A DNA stretch of 64,000 nucleotides, taken from the NCBI GenBank assembly GCA_029959285.1, contig JASCOE010000014.1, forward strand, positions 61,986-125,985, in the 5' to 3' direction. The DNA comes from Flavobacteriaceae bacterium PS02337 (lineage in GTDB: Bacteria; Bacteroidota; Bacteroidia; Flavobacteriales; Flavobacteriaceae). Position 1 is the stretch's first letter. Every line of letters starts with the position of its first letter. Position numbers and translations under genes: made by a program. A model generated the notes under the pieces. It searched no databases. It was not told the origin of the DNA and worked only from the letters and a program-made list of their open reading frames with translations. This document shows, in pieces, positions 58,590-64,000 of this stretch.

Positions 58590-60185
58590 TCAGCTCCTGT
58601 ATGAAGTATGGACGGCCTTCGCCAATACTTCGGGACGTTTCCAATGTTCCGTTACAGGTGCTACTTCTTTATCCAGGCCTAGCAGAGTGTACACTGCTAG
58701 GCGTGCTGCCCTGACGGAATATTCTTCGGTGAACACCATATCTTCCGGTATTTCTACAAACTGGCTGATGAGGGCAAGATTGGTGCTGCCTTCCGGAACA
58801 ACTGCAGGGCGGTCGGCTTTTGCCCTTGGCTGAAAGAGCGCATCGATGTAGGGCATCATACAAGGAATTACATTTACGACGCTTTCCTTGATTTCCTGCT
58901 CATACTCCTCGAAGTGCAGGTGATGCAGCAATTCGGTAAGGAGTTCTTCGCCAGTGCAGTCTATCATGGGCTTTTTCACGTAATTGCCAATATTATCGGG
59001 ATACAGCCCGTAGCCCCATAAAATGGTAGTGTCCTTTTCCTGTGCTTTGAAATGAGGCTGGGCAGCTATTACTATAGATAGTCTCCATGACGAATCCTTA
59101 AATGTCATCAAAGCACCGCTTCCCGGTTTGTTTCCAGTGTAATCTTCGATGAGTTTCAGTAGTTTATTCCCCATGAAAGTCGGTGTGAAAGAATACCATT
59201 TTGTTTCATCCGGCTTGGTAAAGAACGGGGTGGGATTTCCCAGCTTTCCCGGTTTTTTGTCGGCAATCCTGCGCCATAATGCAAAACTTGGCGGATTATC
59301 GGGCAGGTATTTCGCCGGTGTATTATAATCGCCATTATTGGAATTGTCGGTAATACATCCATTGGTAAAGAATACCAGGTCGCCCTCATTGACGGTTATT
59401 CTCTCTGTCTTCCCTTCTGCATTGATGCATTCTATTTCCTTTACCGTAATGCTATCGTTATCGACAAATTCCAAATCGGTAACGGTTTTTCTTAGTGAAA
59501 AATCCACTTTATGCTGGTCAAGGAATGACTTCAACGGCAAAATCACGGATTCATATTGGTTGTAAGGAGTTCTTGTTACCCCTTCAAGGGTTTCGATTCT
59601 TGAAAATTCCAGTAGCATGCGTTTCATGTAACGCTGAAATTCAAAAATGCTGCTCCATTCCTGCCACGCAAAAGTAGTCTGCCACATATACCAGAAATTG
59701 GTAGTAAAAAAATGGTCGCTGAACCAGTCGCGGATGGTCACATTGTCCAATTCGCTTTCGTCGGTGAAGAACAGTTTGACCATTTTCATACGGTCACCCG
59801 TGTTGAACTGCATATCGGTAACCGGCAGGATAGTTCCATCTTTGTCTATTAATCTCGCTTTTGCCTTGGTGGGGTTTGCGTGGTCAAAGGCAAAGATTTC
59901 ATCTTTGACAGAGATGTTGGGCACTTCCAATGAGGGGATACGGTCCGTCAAATCCCAGAAGTTCTCATAGGTTTCTTCGTTAAGCATTCTTCCACCACGG
60001 CAGATAAACCCCTCTTTTTTGGTTCCGGCTCCGTCATTACTCCCGCCCAAAACGGGCAGGGCTTCAATGATGTGGATGTTTTCGCCTGTGAAACCGCCGT
60101 CTTGCAAAAGGTAAACAGCCCCGGCAAGGCTTGCCAAGCCACCACCAACGAAGTAGGCTTGTTTCTTTGAATTATTTGCGCTCAT
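58590..60185 (-). CDS. oleate hydratase, divergent subfamily
   Basis: 531 residues. FAD-binding start AYFVGGGLASLAGAVYLLQD, then RGGRMLNEETYENFWDL, TTNFWYMWQTTFAFQ-type segment (WQTTFAWQEWSS) and the NQYESVILP motif. It hydrates the cis-9 double bond of oleate to 10-hydroxystearate with FAD as a structural cofactor. It has RGGRML where the companion gene has RGGREM, placing it in a different OhyA subfamily. 24 bp after the first hydratase gene, same operon. Confidence 0.9.
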   Translation of the reverse strand: MSANNSKKQAYFVGGGLASLAGAVYLLQDGGFTGENIHIIEALPVLGGSNDGAGTKKEGFICRGGRMLNEETYENFWDLTDRIPSLEVPNISVKDEIFAFDHANPTKAKARLIDKDGTILPVTDMQFNTGDRMKMVKLFFTDESELDNVTIRDWFSDHFFTTNFWYMWQTTFAWQEWSSIFEFQRYMKRMLLEFSRIETLEGVTRTPYNQYESVILPLKSFLDQHKVDFSLRKTVTDLEFVDNDSITVKEIECINAEGKTERITVNEGDLVFFTNGCITDNSNNGDYNTPAKYLPDNPPSFALWRRIADKKPGKLGNPTPFFTKPDETKWYSFTPTFMGNKLLKLIEDYTGNKPGSGALMTFKDSSWRLSIVIAAQPHFKAQEKDTTILWGYGLYPDNIGNYVKKPMIDCTGEELLTELLHHLHFEEYEQEIKESVVNVIPCMMPYIDALFQPRAKADRPAVVPEGSTNLALISQFVEIPEDMVFTEEYSVRAARLAVYTLLGLDKEVAPVTEHWKRPEVLAKAVHTSYRS

Positions 60186-60208
60186 ATTTTACTCTTTGAA
60201 ATTGATTT

Positions 60209-61978
60209 TTATAAAAGGCCTGCTTCTTTAAGGAGTTCTTCTGCATAAGTGCCTTGCATCTTTTTCAGTCCATATTTTTCTAAAAGGGAGAACAGCCAGG
60301 GAACCTTGATGTCTTTCAGTCCTTTCTTGTCATTGAGGTAATAAATAGATTTCAACAATACCCGAATGTCATAAGAACTGGCGAATACCTCCGGGACACC
60401 CCTGTCCACATTTAACAGGGTATATACCGCCTCCATAGCGGTGCGCACGGAATATTCCGTTGTGAAAACCGTGTCTCTGGGCGTTTCTGCGAAATTGCCT
60501 ATAAATGCCAGGTTTACGGAACCTCCAGGAACTACCAGGGGACGGTCGCCCACGGCACGTGGCATAAAATAAGACGTGATATAAGGCATACGGCAGGGAA
60601 TGGTATTGGCTGCTTTTGCAATATCCGCAATCTCGTTTTCGGGCACGCCCATGTGGTACAAAAGTTCTTCGCACAACTCTATCCCGGTGGCCTCCGTAAT
60701 CTTTTTGTTTACATAATTGCCCGGTTTATGGGAATAAAGACCGTACACCCAAACGATGATTTCATTTTTTTGCTGGGCCTTGAAGTGGGGCTGCCTGCTT
60801 ATGGAAAAGCCGTACCACCAATTGGAATCGTTGATTGTTACCGGGCCGCTGGTTACAATGGAGCCGCTGCGTGGGTCTTTTTTACAGATTTTTTCTATAT
60901 AGGGTACCACTTTGTCGTCAAAAAAGGTAATACTACCGGAGATGACCCAGTTGGCTTCGGGAATATTCTTATAAAATTTTTCCGGCTTTCCGAAGGCGGT
61001 ATCCTGTTCTGCAAGGTTCTGCCAGAGCTTCCAGCTGCCACCGATGCCTTCTGCTACCGGAGCAGGGGTATTGTTGTCTCCGTAAGTGCTACTTTCGGTA
61101 ATGGAGCCGTTGGTTACAAATACAAGGTCATCTGCTGTCAGGTCGATGCTTTCTGCATTCCCATCCCTGATGTATTCAATTCTTTTGGCTACTTTTTTGC
61201 CGCCTGTGGTGTCAACCACTATATTCTGCACTTGGGTGCCGTATTGGAACTGCACTCCATGCGATTCCAGGTAGCTTACCAGCGGGCGTATCAGCGATTC
61301 GTATTGGTTGTATTTCGTAAAGCGCAACGAGGACATATCGGTCACGCTACCTACGTGATGGATAAAACGCAAAAGGTAACGGCGCATCTCCATGGCACTT
61401 GCCCAGGGCTCGAAAGCGAACATGGTGGCCCAGTAGGTCCAAAAGTTTGACTTGAAAAACTCTTGCGAAAATACTTGGTCGATTTGGATATCCTGTAGCT
61501 TTTCTTCCGGTGTAAGGACTACCGCAATCAGCTCTTCTATAGCTTTAGGAGAAAGTGTCAGTTGTCCGTCGGTAGCAAGCCTTTGCCCCTTATTTTCGAT
61601 GACCCGGGCGTGTGAAAAGCTCGGGTCTTGTTTATTGAGCCAGTAATATTCGTCCAAGATGGATACACCCTGAGTTTCCAACGACGGGATGGAACGGAAT
61701 AAGTCCCAAAGCGTCTCAAATTGGGTTTCCATTTCGCGGCCACCCCGGATGATGTAGCCTTTCTGTTCGTTCCAAATGCCATCCATACTTCCACCCGGCA
61801 GAGCCAGTTCTTCCAGGATATGGATTTTGTCGCCCTGCATTTGCGCATCACGAACCAGAAAAACTGCCGACGCCAAAGAGGCCAGACCGGAACCGATAAG
61901 ATAGGCAGATTTTAAATCAACATTTGCAGGCTTTTTGGGACGGGCAAATGCCTCGTAATTTCCTTTGCTGTAGTACAT
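60209..61978 (-). CDS. ohyA: oleate hydratase, Staphylococcus/Elizabethkingia-like subfamily
   Basis: 589 residues. The start [17 protein letters not shown] is nearly that of well-studied Staphylococcus OhyA. FAD loop [19 protein letters not shown], the [19 protein letters not shown] segment with the catalytic glutamate region, [16 protein letters not shown] and [12 protein letters not shown]. It should form 10-hydroxystearate from oleate. First enzyme gene downstream of the AraC regulator. Confidence 0.93.
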   Translation of the reverse strand: MYYSKGNYEAFARPKKPANVDLKSAYLIGSGLASLASAVFLVRDAQMQGDKIHILEELALPGGSMDGIWNEQKGYIIRGGREMETQFETLWDLFRSIPSLETQGVSILDEYYWLNKQDPSFSHARVIENKGQRLATDGQLTLSPKAIEELIAVVLTPEEKLQDIQIDQVFSQEFFKSNFWTYWATMFAFEPWASAMEMRRYLLRFIHHVGSVTDMSSLRFTKYNQYESLIRPLVSYLESHGVQFQYGTQVQNIVVDTTGGKKVAKRIEYIRDGNAESIDLTADDLVFVTNGSITESSTYGDNNTPAPVAEGIGGSWKLWQNLAEQDTAFGKPEKFYKNIPEANWVISGSITFFDDKVVPYIEKICKKDPRSGSIVTSGPVTINDSNWWYGFSISRQPHFKAQQKNEIIVWVYGLYSHKPGNYVNKKITEATGIELCEELLYHMGVPENEIADIAKAANTIPCRMPYITSYFMPRAVGDRPLVVPGGSVNLAFIGNFAETPRDTVFTTEYSVRTAMEAVYTLLNVDRGVPEVFASSYDIRVLLKSIYYLNDKKGLKDIKVPWLFSLLEKYGLKKMQGTYAEELLKEAGLL

Positions 61979-62107
61979 AACTGTTGGTGTTGTTGAGCTT
62001 GAATTACCAAGGGTTTTATTAATCTATGATTTCAATACAAAGTTAATTATATACTATTTTTCAACTGTATACCCAAATTCGCCAATGTTGTACCGGAATT
62101 CATTTTC

Positions 62108-62980
62108 CTAAATGTGCTGCTGCCTCCTATATTCCTGCGGGGAGAGAGAAACATATTTTTTGAAGAATCTCCCGAAGGACGAAGTGGAGCTAAATCCTAT
62201 CTCCGAAGCTATCTGGGAAATGGTTTTCTCTGGATTGCCGAGTAGTACCAAAGCCTCTTTAAGCAGGGTATTATTTATAATATCGTGAGGCGTTTTGCCG
62301 GTTGCCCTCTTTACAACAACAATAAGATACTTATTGGTGATGAAAAGCCTGTCGGCATAGAACTGCACATCCTTATGGGAGGAAATATGCTCTGCCAGCA
62401 ATTCATGGAATTTTAAGAAAAGACTGTTCACTTCATGGTTGTCCTCCGTTTTTTTATCTCTTTCCTTATCGACAAGGGTGGCTGTTTCAAGCAGAAGGTT
62501 AATGATAATGGTCCTGATAATGTCTTCAATAAACCTGTCTTTTCGGCCAGACTGTTTTTGGAGATAATTGAGCAGGGCGAATAATTGCAGGGCAGATTCC
62601 TCATCAGAGGTGATTACACTAAAAGTTGATTTGTTAAATAACGACAGCTTCTCTATAAAAAAGGGATTGGCCATATTCTTGAGTAAAAAGGTCTTGTCAA
62701 AAAAGAGAACCTTCATCCTGAAATCCTTGTTGATGTTCACAAATTTGATAATCGTGGAAGGAGCAGATACCAAAAAACCATTTCTGGCTATACTGTATTG
62801 TTGATTGTCTATTTCCAGGTCAATACTACCAGAAACACAAATGCAGAAAGCATAAAAATCCATACGGAATGTTTTCTTCGGGAATTCAATTATAGGCTCT
62901 CCAGAAGAAATATAGTATGCTCCGTCACACCGGACTCCGTAAAACGATAAAGTTTCATTTAAACTCTCGTAAGCTTTCAT
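62108..62980 (-). CDS. AraC-family transcriptional regulator of the oleate hydratase cluster
   Basis: 290 residues. N-terminal cupin-type sensor (about 15-130; GSIDLEIDNQQYSIARNGFL), C-terminal AraC HTH pair (DRLFITNKYLIVVVKRATG, TISQIASEIGFSSTSSFGRFFKK, LSPQEYRRQ). It lies 130 bp upstream of the first hydratase gene on the same strand, so it probably activates this cluster in response to fatty acids. Confidence 0.88.
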   Translation of the reverse strand: MKAYESLNETLSFYGVRCDGAYYISSGEPIIEFPKKTFRMDFYAFCICVSGSIDLEIDNQQYSIARNGFLVSAPSTIIKFVNINKDFRMKVLFFDKTFLLKNMANPFFIEKLSLFNKSTFSVITSDEESALQLFALLNYLQKQSGRKDRFIEDIIRTIIINLLLETATLVDKERDKKTEDNHEVNSLFLKFHELLAEHISSHKDVQFYADRLFITNKYLIVVVKRATGKTPHDIINNTLLKEALVLLGNPEKTISQIASEIGFSSTSSFGRFFKKYVSLSPQEYRRQQHI

Positions 62981-63205
62981 TTATTTGTGATTATCACGTA
63001 TACAAAAATAAAAATAAATCCCTCATGTTTTACTGAAATCTGCAAAATGTCACCTCTTAACGCCAAACCCTGCCAGTCTTTTAAGGGAAGGGTGTAATGA
63101 GTTTGATACCCTGATGGCAGACAATGAACTGCGACCGTTCGCCCTGAAAATGTTCCCTGTTTGCGAATCTGTTTTCTCTGGCTACGAATTAATCGATGAT
63201 TTCGC
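62981..63205. other. no gene recognised; decayed stretch
   Basis: About 225 bp between the AraC gene and the truncated transposase. An 80-codon minus-strand frame (62977-63219) has no family resemblance. It may hold scrambled 3' sequence of the transposase element. Confidence 0.4.
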
Positions 63206-63709
63206 TTACACCGAAGCATCTTCCAAAACTTGCTTTTCTAACAAAGATTCCATACTTGCATTGGCCTTGATAAAGGCACTGTCAACCGCCTGATGTTTAC
63301 CTCTTACCATGCCTTTGTTGACACACATTTTCAGAACAGATTGAAATAAACTCAAAAAAAATTCTTCACCAAAAAGTTGCCTTGTGCGACTGATGGTAGA
63401 ATGCCAGGGCAAATCTTTATTCAGGTCATAGCCCAAAAACAAACGAACATCCAAACAATTGGAACAATAACGGATTAAAGCCCGATCACTGTTGATGTTG
63501 TTTAAATAACCTACCAACAAAATCTTGAAAAAAACTACAGGGTCAATGCTCTGACACCCTTCGACACCATAATATTTTTGAGTCGATTGATAAAGAAAAT
63601 GTAAATCTAACTCGTGATTTACGCGCCGATAAAAGTTATCTGCTGGAACCAATCTGTCCAGACTTAGTTCATAAAAAAGTTGCGGGGTGAAATCTTTACG
63701 TCCTTGCAT
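63206..63709 (-). pseudogene. IS1182-like transposase, truncated
   Basis: 167 residues corresponding to the N-terminal DUF772-type region of IS1182-family transposases: LFYELSLDRLVPADNFYRRV, FFKILLVGYLNNINSDRALI, RLFLGYDLNKDLPWHSTISR, AVDSAFIKANASMESL. Full-length members are about 450-550 residues. The frame stops after QVLEDASV, so the catalytic C-terminal half is missing. Confidence 0.85.
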
Positions 63710-64000
63710 AAAACAAGATACGTTTTTTATTTATATTTGAGTTGTGCAACAAGCACACCGGTTTTGCGTCAGGCGGGGTGACGTGCAAACTTGGAGCTTT
63801 GTACTTCTATTCAAGTTTAGTGCTGGCAGATAGTTTCGTGCTCCGAAATCCACTTCTTCGCCAAGCGCCAAACCGTCAGGCTGTGAAAAAACTCCATTTC
63901 ATTTCCATTTTGTAAGGATTTGCTGTTCCCAGACTTTCATGAATACCTTTTTAGCGATGCTGTTTTTTAGTTTGCGAATACAAATTGATTTCCAAAAGAG
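63710..64000. other. no gene recognised at the right edge
   Basis: About 290 bp upstream of the transposase remnant with no open frame of note. GC-richer and unlike the backbone, so still mobile DNA. No end repeat could be assigned. Confidence 0.4.

Noticed and set aside
60653-61450. 265-codon plus-strand frame antisense to the oleate hydratase
   Set aside because: It mirrors a well-conserved enzyme gene; long antisense frames are expected from its GC-richer codon pattern.
62977-63219. 80-codon minus-strand frame beside the truncated transposase
   Set aside because: No family resemblance and it overlaps both neighbours' ends.
1-64000. CRISPR arrays, rRNA and tRNA genes
   Set aside because: I found no regularly spaced repeats and no cloverleaf or rRNA-like sequence on reading both strands; a covariance search would settle tRNAs.

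Overview
The window looks like the genome of a Flavobacterium-type member of the Bacteroidota. Its backbone is AT-rich, its promoters follow the Bacteroidetes pattern (TTG, about 20 bp, then TAnnTTTG), and it carries a TlpA-type thioredoxin, TonB-dependent receptors, Cys-anchored lipoproteins and Flavobacterium-style intergenic inverted repeats. It falls into two parts. Positions about 1.1-37 kb are AT-rich chromosomal backbone. Positions about 37 kb to the right edge are a mosaic of higher-GC mobile DNA. I saw no rRNA, tRNA or CRISPR array.

Backbone, left to right. (a) A partial AraC regulator and a hairpin at the left edge. (b) A sulfur/methionine region (1.2-8.5 kb): a promoter with a perfect palindrome between its two boxes, a SAM-I riboswitch, a thioredoxin-like protein, a class V (cysteine-desulfurase-like) aminotransferase, an MDR oxidoreductase and a cupin. 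metNIQ follows behind its own promoter, a 31-residue Met-Met-Cys-Cys leader peptide and a terminator, which together have the layout of a classical ribosome-stalling attenuator. (c) A MocR/PdxR regulator divergent from a TonB receptor, and a subtilase lipoprotein. (d) A sugar locus: a Nudix/winged-helix regulator divergent from a TonB receptor and two GH3 glycosidases, with two TTCATnATGAA palindromes in front of the receptor. (e) Two small lipoproteins, a multi-PAS histidine kinase with its response regulator, and two Crp/Fnr regulators flanking an Old Yellow Enzyme / DJ-1 / ABM-domain operon. A 17-bp Crp/Fnr-like site recurs exactly 23 bp from two predicted -7 boxes. (f) DUF763, MFS, CPBP protease and SDR genes.

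Mobile part. A CTnDOT-type tyrosine integrase (37.2 kb), SSB, a DUF932 protein and a five-gene PRTRC cassette (E, C, an unknown 388-residue protein, B, ThiF/E1-like) mark an integrative conjugative element. No tra genes are seen. Next comes metal/anion cargo: a SulP transporter, then arsR, DUF6428, DoxX, chrA, a metallophosphoesterase, a gcvH-like lipoyl carrier and acr3, with two copies of an ArsR-type operator, and a convergent nhaA. Then come an IS110 transposase, an AbiV-like gene, and the remains of a TrlF/PHP-associated ATPase that lost its N-terminus, is frameshifted and is split by a 1256-bp IS3 element with a CAAT duplication. The right end holds a GC-richer fatty-acid cluster (AraC regulator, two different oleate hydratases, a 3-hydroxyacyl-CoA dehydrogenase) and a truncated IS1182-like transposase.

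The most promising material for new biology is the methionine attenuator, the two-promoter Crp/Fnr regulon, the PRTRC ubiquitin-like cassette, and the lipoyl-carrier gene inside an arsenic operon.
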